Shown here: in pieces, positions 37,727 to 47,185 of the stretch
How positions within the stretch are numbered: the first letter of the stretch is position 1
Layout: every line of letters begins with the position of its first letter
Assembly: GCF_005144415.1 (NCBI RefSeq)
Contig: NZ_SWJE01000007.1
Coordinates: 186,001 to 250,000 of the forward strand
DNA from: Trinickia terrae
GTDB lineage: Bacteria; Pseudomonadota; Gammaproteobacteria; Burkholderiales; Burkholderiaceae
DNA: 64,000 nucleotides
Direction of reading: 5' to 3'
Notes under the pieces: generated by a model
Databases searched by the model: none
What the model saw: only the letters and a program-made list of their open reading frames with translations
What the model was told of the DNA's origin: nothing
Program-made: the position numbers and the translations under genes

Positions 37727-39124
37727 TTAGGCTGACGTCGTCGCCCCTTCGAGCTGCGCCGCCACTTCATTGACTGCCTCGATCGTCAGCCGGACGATTT
37801 GGTCGACATCGGCGCGCGTCGCGACGAGCGGCGGCGCAAAGCCGAGGATGTCGCCGTGCGGCATCGCGCGCGCAATCAGCCCGCGCTGCAGCGCCGCCGC
37901 CGAGACGCGCGGCCCGACCTTGAGCGCCGCGTCGAACGGACGTCGCTCGTCCTTGTTGGCCATGAACTCGAGCGCCGCGAGCATCCCCGCTCCGCGCACC
38001 TCGCCGACGAGCGGATGCTCGTCGAACGCCGCATGCAGTTGCGCGAGCAAGTAAGCGCCGGTATCCGCCGCGTTTTGCGGAATCTTCTCGCGCTCGAGGA
38101 TGTCGAGATTCGCGAGTGCCGCCGCCGCGCAGATCGGGTGGCCCGAGTAGGTCCAGCCGTGGCCCATCGCGCCGAACTCCTGCGATGCCTTGTCGATCAC
38201 GTCCCATACGCGCTCGCTCACGATCACGCCGGAGAGCGGCGCATACGCGCTCGTCAGCCCCTTCGCGATCGTGATGAGGTCGGGCTCGATCCCGTAGTGC
38301 TGCGCGCCCATCTTCGAGCCGAGCCGGCCAAAGCCGCACACCACTTCGTCGCAGATCAAGAGGATGTCGTGCTTCTTGAGCACCTGCTGGATCGCGGGCC
38401 AATAGCCCGCCGGCGGCGGCAGGATGCCGCCCGTGCCCATCACCGGCTCGCCGATGAACGCCGCGATCGTGTCGGCGCCTTCGCGTGCGATCAGCTTTTC
38501 GAGTTCGTCGACGCAATACGCGACGAACTGCGCTTCGTTCATGCCCGTCGGCGCATTGCGATACCAATGCGGGCAGATCGTATGCTTGACGCGCTCGACC
38601 GGCAAGTCGAAGTACTGGTGAAAGCTCGGCAGGCCCGTGAGGCTGCCCGTGACGAGGCCCGAGCCGTGATAGCCGCGCTCGCGCGAAATGATTTTCTTCT
38701 TGTTCTTGCGCCCGAGCACGTTGTTGTAATACCAGACGAGCTTGACCTGCGTTTCGTTCGCGTCCGAGCCGGACAGGCCGTAGTAGACCTTCTTCATCCC
38801 CTCAGGCGCCCAGTCGATGATGCGCGACGAAAGTTCGATGATCGTATCGGTCGAATGACCCACGTACGTGTGGTAATACGCGAGCTTCTTCGCTTGCTCG
38901 TAGATCGCGTCGGCCACTTCTGTGCGGCCATAGCCGATGTTCACGCAGTAGAGGCCCGCGAAGGCATCGATGAACGTGCGACCCTCGTGGTCTTCGATGC
39001 GGATGCCTTTCGCGCCCGTCACGATGCGGCCCGGCAGCGCGCCGCTCGCGTGGTCGTGCGCGTGGGTCGACGGGTGCATGAAGTGCGCGCGATCGGCGCT
39101 GAAGAGGTTGTCGAGTTGAGTCAT
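37727..39124 (-). CDS. Class III PLP-dependent aminotransferase (omega-amino acid/diamine type)
   Basis: 465 residues. FIDAFAGLYCVNIGYGRTEV, YYGLSGSDANETQVKLVWYY, RERGYHGSGLVTGSLTGLPS, LLICDEVVCGFGRLGSKMGA with Asp259, and the PLP lysine Lys288 in LITIAKGLTSAYAPLSG. It moves an amino group from an omega-amine (putrescine, GABA, beta-alanine or diaminobutyrate) to an oxo acid, yielding an aldehyde, which the aldehyde dehydrogenase just upstream would oxidise. Start at 39124 (AAGGAG upstream) rather than the in-frame ATG 24 bp earlier. It might be the diaminobutyrate aminotransferase (DoeD) missing from the ectoine genes. Confidence 0.9.
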   Translation of the reverse strand: MTQLDNLFSADRAHFMHPSTHAHDHASGALPGRIVTGAKGIRIEDHEGRTFIDAFAGLYCVNIGYGRTEVADAIYEQAKKLAYYHTYVGHSTDTIIELSSRIIDWAPEGMKKVYYGLSGSDANETQVKLVWYYNNVLGRKNKKKIISRERGYHGSGLVTGSLTGLPSFHQYFDLPVERVKHTICPHWYRNAPTGMNEAQFVAYCVDELEKLIAREGADTIAAFIGEPVMGTGGILPPPAGYWPAIQQVLKKHDILLICDEVVCGFGRLGSKMGAQHYGIEPDLITIAKGLTSAYAPLSGVIVSERVWDVIDKASQEFGAMGHGWTYSGHPICAAAALANLDILEREKIPQNAADTGAYLLAQLHAAFDEHPLVGEVRGAGMLAALEFMANKDERRPFDAALKVGPRVSAAALQRGLIARAMPHGDILGFAPPLVATRADVDQIVRLTIEAVNEVAAQLEGATTSA

Positions 39125-39174
39125 GGGTTGCTCCTTGAGTTGAGTCACGCCGCCGCTGCGGCTTGCGCTTGCGT

Positions 39175-40650
39175 CTAGGCGGCGGTCTCCGGCAAGCCGA
39201 GCTGGCCGAGGCAGAAGTATTTGGTTTCGACGAACGGCTCGAAGCCCTCGGCGCCGCCTTCGCGGCCGAGCCCCGATTGCTTCATTCCGCCGAACGGAAT
39301 CGGCGCGCCCGTGAACTTCGCGCCGTTGACCGACACCATTGCGAAGTCGAGGCGCCGGATCAGCTGGAAGATCGTGTTGACGTTCGTCGCGCAGACGTAG
39401 GCCGCGAGCCCGTACTCGGTGTCGTTCGCATTCCGCACCACCTCATCGATCGTGTCGAATGAGGAGACGGCCGAAATCGGTGCGAAGTTTTCTTCGTCAT
39501 AGATTCGCATGCCGGGTGCCGCATCGGCGATGACGGTCGGCTCGAAGAACCAGCCCCCGAGCGCATGTGGCACGCCACCAGCCGTTATGCGTGCTCCCGC
39601 TGCGCGCGCATCGGCCACACGCTCGGCAGTCGCATCGAATGCGGCCTGGTGCATGAGCGGCCCGACTTCGACGCCAGGCTCGAAAGGCGGGCCTACTTTC
39701 AGTTCGCGCACCGCGTCGCTGTAGAGCGCGACAAACGCGTCATATAAGGGCCGCGCGACGAAGATGCGATTCGCCGCGCAGCAGTCCTGGCCCGAGGTCT
39801 GGAATTTCGCGGCAATGGCCACCTGGACGGCCTGATCGAGATCGGCGTCCGCCGCGACGATGAACGGTGCGTTACCGCCGAGCTCGAGCGCGACCTTCTT
39901 TATGCCAGCGTGAGCTGCAACACGCGTGACGAGCGCCCCGACGCGCGTAGAGCCAGTGAAGCTGACCGAGCGCACGCGTGGATCGCCGACCAGGGTTTCC
40001 ATCGCCATTTGCGGAGCACCGATCACGACGTTGAACACGCCGCGCGGGAATCCCGCTTCCTCGGCGAGTTGCGCCAGCGCAAGCGCAGAGAACGGTGTTT
40101 CGTGCGCGGGCTTCACGACAACCGTGCAGCCCGCGCCAAGTGCCGCCGCGGCCTTTCGCGTGATCATCGCCACTGGGAAATTCCATGGCGTGATCAACGC
40201 CGCGACGCCGACGGGCTCGATTACCGTGCCGGGGTGCGCGCCATCGATATGCGTTGGGATGTTCCGCCCGACAAGCCTCTTCGCCTCGTGAGCGAACCAC
40301 TCAATGAAGCTTGCCGCATACTCGATTTCGCCGCGCGCTTCCTTGAGTGGTTTGCCTTGTTCGAGCGAGAGGATTGCGGCGAGATCGTCACGGTGGCACA
40401 GCACGAGTTCGTGCCAACGCGAGAGCGTTGCTGCCCGCCGGTTGACGGGCGTCCAGCGCCACGCGTCGAACGCGCGGTGGGCTTGCGCGACGGCGTGCTC
40501 GATTTGCGATTGCGTGAGCATCGGCACATGGCCGAGCAACGTTTGATCGGCGGGGTTGACGACCGCGACGCTCGACGCGTCATCGCTATGCACCCAGCGG
40601 CCGTCGATATAGCAGTGCGACTTGAATAGCACGGGATGACCGAGCAGCAT
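39175..40650 (-). CDS. NAD(P)-dependent aldehyde dehydrogenase, succinate-semialdehyde dehydrogenase-like
   Basis: 491 residues of the ALDH superfamily. PWNFPVAMITRKAAAALGAG, VALELGGNAPFIV with general-base Glu256, and TSGQDCCAANRIFV with nucleophile Cys290. Resembles GabD-type enzymes; aspartate-semialdehyde oxidation (DoeC role) is also possible given the ectoine genes nearby. AAGGAGGAG precedes the ATG. It is followed by the aminotransferase at 39124 in one operon. A 21-bp element 60 bp upstream also precedes a truncated paralogue on the other strand. Confidence 0.92.
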   Translation of the reverse strand: MLLGHPVLFKSHCYIDGRWVHSDDASSVAVVNPADQTLLGHVPMLTQSQIEHAVAQAHRAFDAWRWTPVNRRAATLSRWHELVLCHRDDLAAILSLEQGKPLKEARGEIEYAASFIEWFAHEAKRLVGRNIPTHIDGAHPGTVIEPVGVAALITPWNFPVAMITRKAAAALGAGCTVVVKPAHETPFSALALAQLAEEAGFPRGVFNVVIGAPQMAMETLVGDPRVRSVSFTGSTRVGALVTRVAAHAGIKKVALELGGNAPFIVAADADLDQAVQVAIAAKFQTSGQDCCAANRIFVARPLYDAFVALYSDAVRELKVGPPFEPGVEVGPLMHQAAFDATAERVADARAAGARITAGGVPHALGGWFFEPTVIADAAPGMRIYDEENFAPISAVSSFDTIDEVVRNANDTEYGLAAYVCATNVNTIFQLIRRLDFAMVSVNGAKFTGAPIPFGGMKQSGLGREGGAEGFEPFVETKYFCLGQLGLPETAA

Positions 40651-40709
40651 TGCGATCTCCTCCTTTTTCTAAGCATCTATAGCGGTCACTTTACTTGGCG
40701 ATGCGACAC

Positions 40710-40730
40710 GGAATTTTTGGTTTTGAGGCC
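40710..40730 (-). promoter_or_regulatory. Shared 21-bp element upstream of the aldehyde dehydrogenase gene
   Basis: Read on the minus strand it contains GGCCTCAAAACCAAAAA followed by TTCC. It matches the 40951-40971 element in 20 of 21 positions and lies 60 bp before the ATG at 40650. Confidence 0.6.
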
Positions 40731-40950
40731 CTATGGTGCGCGTTTCTTCTGTTTCGGTGCGGCGGGCCTAACGTTTTTTTGCCGTGGCGAATCGCCGGTC
40801 ACGAAGCGTCGGAACCCATTGCAGACCTTCGGGTGAGCCGGGCTGCGTGGACTCGCCGTCTATCTCAATCTCTAAAACGTGCCGCCCATTGATGGGTGGG
40901 CGAATTGTTCGCGTCAATGCTCGCAAGTTCAAAAAGAACCTCAAGATCGC

Positions 40951-40971
40951 GGCCTCAAAACCAAAAAATCC
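40951..40971 (+). promoter_or_regulatory. Shared 21-bp element upstream of the truncated ALDH
   Basis: GGCCTCAAAACCAAAAA followed by ATCC; one mismatch to the inverted copy at 40710-40730. It lies 58 bp before the TTG at 41030. Confidence 0.6.
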
Positions 40972-41029
40972 ACACGCGCCGCCAGGGCAGAATGGGCTCC
41001 ATATCGTTCAAGGAGGAGCAGACGACACG

Positions 41030-41218
41030 TTGCCCGGACATCCGGTCGTGTTCGAGTCGCGCTGCTACGTGAACGGCCGCTGGATTCATAGCGACAGCGC
41101 CAGCACGGTGACCATGCATAATCCGGCGGACCAATCTGCCATTGGCAATGTGCCCATGCTCGAGCGCACGCAGATCGTCGCCGCCGCGCGGCGCGCCGCT
41201 GAGATGAGGTGCAGCTAA
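41030..41218 (+). pseudogene. N-terminal fragment of a second aldehyde dehydrogenase
   Basis: From a TTG at 41030 with an AAGGAGGAG ribosome binding site, about 58 codons (GHPVVFESRCYVNGRWIHSD, NPADQSAIGNVPMLERTQIV) align with residues 4-60 of the intact enzyme at 39175-40650, which has GHPVLFKSHCYIDGRWVHSD. The frame then stops after EMRCS, with no NAD or catalytic region. Its divergence from the intact copy shows it is an old paralogue, not a recent partial duplication. What removed the rest cannot be seen. Confidence 0.8.
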
Positions 41219-41412
41219 CCGCCGTAGGCCGCTACGGCGGATTTTCTCGTCCTCGTGGTCCTGCGTACGATGCGTTGCATGGTTTGCGCGCAGGCAAGAA
41301 GCACCGCGTGCGATCGATCAGAGGCATGCCAGGGCGTTGCCGAGTTGATGTCCTGTGCATACGGCCACGAGGGTGCAACACTGAACGGCGAATATGCCAA
41401 CAGGAGCCTCGA

Positions 41413-42315
41413 GTGTTCGAATTACCCGCCACGAAGCAGAAGAACGTTCCGACGCAGCCTGCTTACCGCCCCTTTACATCCACCGACGTTCGTGCCGCTC
41501 ACGCACTGTCGACGTCGATACGCTGGCCACACCGGCTGGAAGACTGGCAGTTCGCCGCCGACGCCGGCCTGGGTTTTGTCGCCGAGGAGAGCGGCAGTCT
41601 GATTGGCACTGCACTATGCTGGAAATTCGGAGCGGACGGGGCGACGATCGGAATGGTGATTGTGGCGCCCGAGCAGCAGGGCCGCGGAATTGGCCGTAAC
41701 CTGATGGGCCTGCTGCTCGAAGAACTCGGCGAGCGGACCACCTTTTTGTACGCGACGCGTGCCGGTCAGCCCCTTTACGAAAAGCTCGGATTTCGCACAT
41801 GCGGATCGCTCGATCAGCATCAGGGGACGGCCTCGGAACCGCCGGTAGTCGTGCTTGCACAGGGCGAGCGCTTGCGGCAAGTGAGCGAAGGAGATTTGCC
41901 GAGACTCATCGAGCTCGCCTCCTTGACGTGCGGACTGGACCGTAGCGCGATCCTGCCGGCGTTGTTGCAGATCGCGGAAGGTGTTGTGCTCGACCGTGAA
42001 GGCGAGATTATCGGCTTTTCACTGTTCCGGAAATCCGGGCGGGGACATGTAATCGGTCCGTTGGTCGCACTCGATTCTGCGGACAGCGTGCGAGCCAGAG
42101 CATTGATTGCGTATTGGCTCGCGGCGTATGAAGGCGTACCCGTGCGCATCGATGTCCCCGCAGGAGGGATGCTGACCGATTGGCTCGGCGGCTTGGGAAT
42201 TGCCCACGTCAACGAGGTGACGAGAATGGTTCGAAATGCCGCGGCAGGTGTGGACGACGCAGCACGTGCGTTACCGTTTCGTGCCTATGGCATCATCAAT
42301 CAGGCGATAGGTTAG
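41413..42315 (+). CDS. GNAT family N-acetyltransferase with two GNAT-like halves
   Basis: 300 residues. The N-terminal half holds the acetyl-CoA loop MVIVAPEQQGRGIGRNLMGL and PLYEKLGFRTCGSLDQHQG; the C-terminal half (LRQVSEGDLPRLIELASLTC, LRKSGRG-like FSLFRKSGRGHVIGPLVALD, and a last strand HVNEVTRMVRN) resembles the second domain of tandem GNATs. Start chosen is GTG 41413 with AGGAG upstream; the frame is open earlier but overlaps the ALDH remnant. The acceptor is unknown. It converges with the FAD enzyme at 42384. Confidence 0.85.
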   Translation: MFELPATKQKNVPTQPAYRPFTSTDVRAAHALSTSIRWPHRLEDWQFAADAGLGFVAEESGSLIGTALCWKFGADGATIGMVIVAPEQQGRGIGRNLMGLLLEELGERTTFLYATRAGQPLYEKLGFRTCGSLDQHQGTASEPPVVVLAQGERLRQVSEGDLPRLIELASLTCGLDRSAILPALLQIAEGVVLDREGEIIGFSLFRKSGRGHVIGPLVALDSADSVRARALIAYWLAAYEGVPVRIDVPAGGMLTDWLGGLGIAHVNEVTRMVRNAAAGVDDAARALPFRAYGIINQAIG

Positions 42316-42326
42316 CCAGGCAGCTA

Positions 42327-42359
42327 GCCGCATCTCCAACAAATTCGCGGGGATGCGGC
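42327..42359. terminator. Possible terminator hairpin between convergent genes
   Basis: GCCGCATC (42327-42334) pairs with GATGCGGC (42352-42359) in the 68 bp between the GNAT stop and the FAD enzyme stop. There is no T tract, so an intrinsic terminator is uncertain. Confidence 0.3.
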
Positions 42360-42383
42360 CCGATTGTCGCGGCACTCCGGCGT

Positions 42384-43634
42384 TTAGCCAAATCTGGCCA
42401 AACGATAAGGAGTGGCATCGATTCGACTCGTCTCTCCAAGGACGAGATCCGCTGCAATTCGAGCGGTCGCGGGTCCGGTCGTCATACCGAAATGGGAATT
42501 GCCGAATGCGAGATGCAAACCTGAAACCGCACTCACCGGTCCAATCACCGGAAGGCTATCCGGTAAGGAAGGGCGCATACCCATCCATATAGTAGGTTCG
42601 TCATGAGTCAGGTTGGGGAAAAGCGCCTTCGCCTGCGAAACGTATCGCAGTGCGATGCTTTCGGCAGGTGGTTCATATCGGTCGACGAATTCCACCCCGC
42701 CCGTAATGCGAATTCCTACTTCCATCGGCGTAATGCCAAGTCCGCGAGAACTCACTGTCAAAGTATGCTGCAATTTCAGGTTTGCATTGGGAAGGGTCGC
42801 GTGATAGCCTCGCTCCGCTTCGAGCGGCACGTTGATGCCGAATGGTTTCAATAGTTCGTGGGAGAATACGCCGGCCGCAACGACGACATCGGCCGCGTGC
42901 CGATTGGAAATGTTCGTCATGACCATGATCCCTTGTTCTTTGGGGATAAGCTTAAGCGCCTTTTCTGACACTAACTGCCCACCTTCATTGAGAAAAGCTT
43001 CGCCGATCGATCCCACGAGGCGTGCCGGATTAGTGGTGTATCCATTGCCGGGAACGATGACTCCGCGCGTAATGTCTCTGGCTATACCCGGAAACATTTC
43101 TCGAATCTCGTCGGCAGTAAGGACTTCTACCTGCGTTCCGTGGCGCTCCCGAATGGCTTGCTGAGCTCTGGCGTTTCGCGGGGGCATATCATTCGTTGCG
43201 GCCAGATGAACCTGACCATTCCGCCGGACCAGTTCCGTGTGCCGTTGAGGCCCAACCAATTCTTTCCAGTATTCGTGCGTATCCTTCGCGAGCGCTCGCA
43301 TCGCATCTGAGATTTCCATTACCCGGTCAATGCGTCCTGCGCTGATCCATTTGAGCAGCCATGGCGCTACCTTCAGGAAGTAGCGCTTGCGAAGGATCAG
43401 GGGGCCGTTAGGGTCGAGAAGCCACCCAGGAACCCGACTCAGCATGCCCGGCATGGCAATGGGAGCTGCGTTGTTCGCGCTGATCATGCCGGCATTGCCG
43501 AACGAACAGCCTCCTGCGGGAGGAAAAGGATCGAGAACGGTCACTTTCTTTCCAGCGCGCTGAAGAAATAGCGCGGTAGCAAGGCCGACAACTCCCGCGC
43601 CAATGACAATTACATTATCTTTGCTTGTTTCCAA
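42384..43634 (-). CDS. FAD-dependent amino-acid dehydrogenase, DadA-like
   Basis: 416 residues of the DAO family. NVIVIGAGVVGLATALFLQR binds FAD; FGNAGMISANNAAPIAMPGM and RGVIVPGNGYTTNPARLVGS are DadA-type motifs; MGMRPSLPDSLPVIGPVSAV and LHLAFGNSHFGMTTGPATAR close the FAD site. It oxidatively deaminates a D- or imino amino acid, passing electrons to the respiratory chain. It is downstream of a LysR gene and an amino-acid importer on the same strand, so it probably consumes the imported solute. Confidence 0.9.
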   Translation of the reverse strand: METSKDNVIVIGAGVVGLATALFLQRAGKKVTVLDPFPPAGGCSFGNAGMISANNAAPIAMPGMLSRVPGWLLDPNGPLILRKRYFLKVAPWLLKWISAGRIDRVMEISDAMRALAKDTHEYWKELVGPQRHTELVRRNGQVHLAATNDMPPRNARAQQAIRERHGTQVEVLTADEIREMFPGIARDITRGVIVPGNGYTTNPARLVGSIGEAFLNEGGQLVSEKALKLIPKEQGIMVMTNISNRHAADVVVAAGVFSHELLKPFGINVPLEAERGYHATLPNANLKLQHTLTVSSRGLGITPMEVGIRITGGVEFVDRYEPPAESIALRYVSQAKALFPNLTHDEPTIWMGMRPSLPDSLPVIGPVSAVSGLHLAFGNSHFGMTTGPATARIAADLVLGETSRIDATPYRLARFG

Positions 43635-44280
43635 TTGAGTTCCTTAACTAAGGAGGGGGTGTCAGGCTCGCGCGCTCTTTCAGTCTTCGTGTCCGTGGGC
43701 ACAGCCGGCCGAGGTGAAACATGCTCGCGTCGTGGCGGGACGTCGGGCGCCGTATGGAGTGAGATGTCTGAAACAGGAGAAGCTCAGGCACGAAGGAAGC
43801 GCTCGACCATGGGGTCGAACCAGCATCGAGTCGTGAAGGCATTCCATTTGCGATCTATGTGGAATTGTGTGGCGCGCCACGCACTTGCCCTCTACGAGGA
43901 CCGTTGCTTATTGAAAGCGCGAGCGACACCGACCGACAGTAGAAATAGACTAATCTTCAGGCGCAGGCGGTCGGGCGCATCGAAGTCATTAGTTTCTCAA
44001 TTCGCCGCGTGAAATAAAAATCAGCTTTCGATATAGGCCATAAGCAGGGCGGCCAGGAAAAGATCAGACTGTCTCGCGAGCTCGCGATCCTCGGTGGAGG
44101 CGGGGGACCCGAAGTCGCCAAGGTAGGAAGGACTGTTATTCGCAGGGCGAGTGGGTGAGAGCGTATCGATTGTGCCGTGTATGGGCACCGATCTAAAGAC
44201 TGCTCAGAAGCGCAGAAAGGTAAGTTCGATCTCGATGGCGGCGACGCATCCAGCGGGTTTTAATTCTGGAATCGCCGCTT
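43635..44280. other. Intergenic region without recognisable genes
   Basis: About 650 bp between the LysR gene and the FAD enzyme, both on the minus strand. Frames (for example 43635-44012) lack ribosome binding sites and family motifs. It may hold the promoter of the FAD enzyme gene near 43640-43700. Confidence 0.45.
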
Positions 44281-45201
44281 CTACTGGGTCGACGCCATCG
44301 ATGCATGAATCTGCTTTACGGCATCGTCGACCAGCTTCAGAAATACGGAATGGTCGACATTCGCCTTCCTGCCCGGCACGGTAAACGTACTGAAGTTGAG
44401 TTTCGTTACCGGCTCGAATGGGCGACAAGCGACGGTCCCGTGCCTAAAAAGATAGGCTGCGAATGGGGCGACAATTGAGAATCCGATGCCCGCTTCAACC
44501 ATCGCTAGCGCAGTCAACGCCGCCGGGCACTCCGCTACTGCGGGCGGTAAGCCACCGACATCCGCGAAGGCGGCCTCGACGATGTCGTCGATGTGTTCCA
44601 CGTGTGAGAGGCTGATCATCGGTTCGCCACAGAGATCGCTGGCCGAGATCACGCTTTTGCAGGCGAGGGGATGTCGTGCGGGTAGCACGCAAACCATCCG
44701 CTCGGACGTAAGCAACGTGGAGCTTACGCCGGGAATTACCGGCTCTTCGAGCCCAAAGCCGATGTCGAACTTCTGCGACGCAACCAGCGCCTGAACATTG
44801 TCTGATCGACGGGAGACAACGGAGAAATGGACGTCGTCAACCGTCTCGCGATAGGCGCGGATCGCGATCGGCAACACGGCGGTGGCAAACGCGGGGGTCG
44901 CTCCGATCACGACCTTGCGCATTTCTTGTTTCGCAAGGCGAGCACAGAACGTATTCACCGCATCGAGCCCCGAGAACGAACGCTCGATCTCCTCAAAGAT
45001 CAGCTCCGCCTTTCGCGTGGGAACCAGGCGGCCTGCATGGCGCTCGAAAAGCGGAAAACCCAGTCGCTCTTCCGCTTCCTTCACGAGATTGCTCACTGCC
45101 GGTTGCGTCACATGCAGCCGCGCGGCGCCACCGGTCACCGAGCCAGTCAGAAGTACGGCGTATATGGTCTCAACATGCCGAAAGTTTAACGGGCGCGCCA
45201 T
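44281..45201 (-). CDS. LysR family transcriptional regulator
   Basis: 306 residues. N-terminal helix-turn-helix (FRHVETIYAVLLTGSVTGGA, ARLHVTQPAVSNLVKEAEER, FERHAGRLVPTRKAELIFEE) and a periplasmic-binding-like effector domain (VVIGATPAFATAVLPIAIRA, FDIGFGLEEPVIPGV, VEAGIGFSIVAPFAAYLF). It lies between the ABC importer genes and the FAD amino-acid dehydrogenase on the same strand, so it likely controls them in response to the imported amino acid. Effector unknown. Confidence 0.92.
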   Translation of the reverse strand: MARPLNFRHVETIYAVLLTGSVTGGAARLHVTQPAVSNLVKEAEERLGFPLFERHAGRLVPTRKAELIFEEIERSFSGLDAVNTFCARLAKQEMRKVVIGATPAFATAVLPIAIRAYRETVDDVHFSVVSRRSDNVQALVASQKFDIGFGLEEPVIPGVSSTLLTSERMVCVLPARHPLACKSVISASDLCGEPMISLSHVEHIDDIVEAAFADVGGLPPAVAECPAALTALAMVEAGIGFSIVAPFAAYLFRHGTVACRPFEPVTKLNFSTFTVPGRKANVDHSVFLKLVDDAVKQIHASMASTQ

Positions 45202-45462
45202 GACTCTAAGGGTTGATGCATGAAAGGTACATTTTACTCTTCCAGAGTCTCAACGAGTTTCGTAAGACTCGATTCGCGGTACCTTCATGTCATGCCTTGG
45301 CGTCGTTCCGGCCACGCGCCGAAAAGGTCGGCCCAGGTGACTCTGGTCGAAGAGGCCCACTGCCGTTGCGACTGCACTCGGTGGCACGCCAGGCCACAAG
45401 GCGAAGGAGAGCGCCGGGGCGGACGCGCGACTCCTGCCACGCGTATCCGCCTCTTCGAATCG

Positions 45463-46272
45463 TCAGCGCCAGTGCCACTTCTTGAGCAGCGCGTCGAGTG
45501 TGCCGTCAGCCTTCATTGAGTCAAGTGCGGTATTGATCTGCTTGAGCAGAGTAGCGTTTCCCTTTTGCACGGCAAACGAGATGATGTCGTCCTTTGCCAT
45601 CGGTGAGTAACCGTTCACTACGTGCATGCCCTTAAAACCGCCCTTTGCTTCCTCATATTTCAGCTTGGGATAATCGTCGATGCCTACATCGATACGACCA
45701 AGCTCAACATCTCGCACGATGTCAGCCGTCGTGTCGTAGAGCTTGACCTCTTCAGCATTGTAATTGTTCTTCGCCTTGAGCATGTCGACGTAATCGGTGC
45801 CAGACATAGCCCCAATCTTTTGGCCCGCAAAATCGCTCGGACTTCTGTAGACCCGCGTGTTACTGTCCTTGATGATGAGCCCTTCGGGGTCCGTCGCTAC
45901 AGGCTGTGAGAAATCCATGACCTTCTCCCGCAGAGGAGTGGGGGAGAGCCCTGCCGCGATCAAGTCGAGTTTCCCGGAGATAAGTGACTGAGTGAGCGCG
46001 CCATTCGGGATCGTTTGCCACTGGAGATCAAAATGACTTCTCTTGGCAATCTCTTGAGCGACGTCCGGCATCAGGCCGACATAGTTCCCCGTGTTGATGT
46101 CAAGAAATCCGGTAGGCGCACTGGACGGGGTTGATCCGACTCTTATTACTGTAGCGGACGAAATCTGAGGCGTCCCGATTGAAACAATACCGAAAACTAC
46201 CGTTGAAAGAAGCGTTGCTTTCGCTCGCTTGGAAAAACCGGAGAAAATTCCAGATAATTTTGCATGGTTCAT
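45463..46272 (-). CDS. Polar amino-acid ABC transporter substrate-binding protein (SBP family 3)
   Basis: 269 residues. Signal peptide with AKATLLSTVVFGIVSIG, cut near SSA. Family 3 motifs: VGLMPDVAQEIAKRSHFDLQ, LISGKLDLIAAGLSPTPLRE, VMDFSQPVATDPEGLIIKDS, GQKIGAMSGTDYVDML. The ligand is probably a polar or modified amino acid; whether ectoine, whose genes lie beyond the divergent promoter, cannot be settled. Start at 46272 has AAGGAG. The ATPase and permease genes precede it on the same strand. Confidence 0.92.
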   Translation of the reverse strand: MNHAKLSGIFSGFSKRAKATLLSTVVFGIVSIGTPQISSATVIRVGSTPSSAPTGFLDINTGNYVGLMPDVAQEIAKRSHFDLQWQTIPNGALTQSLISGKLDLIAAGLSPTPLREKVMDFSQPVATDPEGLIIKDSNTRVYRSPSDFAGQKIGAMSGTDYVDMLKAKNNYNAEEVKLYDTTADIVRDVELGRIDVGIDDYPKLKYEEAKGGFKGMHVVNGYSPMAKDDIISFAVQKGNATLLKQINTALDSMKADGTLDALLKKWHWR

Positions 46273-46414
46273 TGCTGAGTCTCCTTTGGATTGATATAAA
46301 AATAATGCGTGCATCACGCGGATAAATCTGATTTGGCGATCGGTCTACCTGCCCGGCTAGTGCCGGCGAAGTCACTCTTCAATCAGTTGATGTCAAGGCA
46401 TGGAATCTCGCTAA

Positions 46415-47185
46415 CTATCCGCAACCTTGAGCCGCTTTGTTCGGTGACGATTTCGGCGAACCACCGAGCACCCGGCGCAAAAAGTCTTGAGTCTTCTGCT
46501 CTGTCGGAGAGGTCAACACCTGCGACGCTGGGCCTTCTTCGACAATCTTGCCGGAATGAAGGAAACAGACCCGATCTGCAACATCCCTGGCGAAACTCAT
46601 CTCATGGGTTACCACAATCATCGTCATACCATCTGCGGCGAGCCCGCGCATAACACTCAGGACTTCACCCACCAGTTCGGGGTCCAGCGCTGAAGTCGGC
46701 TCATCAAAAAGCATCGCCTTGGGCGACATGGCGAGCGATCTTGCGATGGCAACCCGTTGCTGTTGTCCACCAGAAAGTTGAGCCGGATAGGCGTCGCACT
46801 TGCTTCCAAGGCCTACGCGATTGAGTAGATCAACGGCCTTTTTTCGCGCACTTGCGCGCGGCTCGCGATTGACGTAAACGGGTCCCTCCATGACGTTCTC
46901 TAACGCAGTCCGATGAGGAAAAAGATTGAAGTGCTGGAACACCATGCCAATACTTCGTCGAAGCTCATTGATGTCCCGGGCATGAGAATCAACCTTCCTT
47001 CCCAATGCGACAATCGAGCCTTTTTCATAGGATTCGAATCCATTGATGCACCGGAGCAAAGTCGATTTGCCGGAGCCGGACGGACCGATGAGGCAAACGA
47101 CTTCGCCTTCGGCGACGTTTGTCGTCACGCCTTTGAGAACTTCGTTGTCTTTGAAACACTTGTGAACATTACTGATTTCAATCAT
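46415..47185 (-). CDS. Polar amino-acid ABC transporter ATP-binding protein
   Basis: 256 residues, GlnQ/HisP class. Walker [22 protein letters not shown] loop [18 protein letters not shown], signature [20 protein letters not shown], Walker [19 protein letters not shown], switch [19 protein letters not shown]. The start overlaps the permease stop by 4 bp. It energises uptake with the single permease and the binding protein downstream. Confidence 0.94.
   Translation of the reverse strand: MIEISNVHKCFKDNEVLKGVTTNVAEGEVVCLIGPSGSGKSTLLRCINGFESYEKGSIVALGRKVDSHARDINELRRSIGMVFQHFNLFPHRTALENVMEGPVYVNREPRASARKKAVDLLNRVGLGSKCDAYPAQLSGGQQQRVAIARSLAMSPKAMLFDEPTSALDPELVGEVLSVMRGLAADGMTMIVVTHEMSFARDVADRVCFLHSGKIVEEGPASQVLTSPTEQKTQDFLRRVLGGSPKSSPNKAAQGCG

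Larger units (their letters stand above)
40651..41029. other. Divergent control region between intact and truncated ALDH genes
   Basis: About 380 bp with no gene. It carries two inverted copies of a 21-bp element (40710-40730 and 40951-40971), each about 60 bp from the start codon it faces. Confidence 0.6.
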
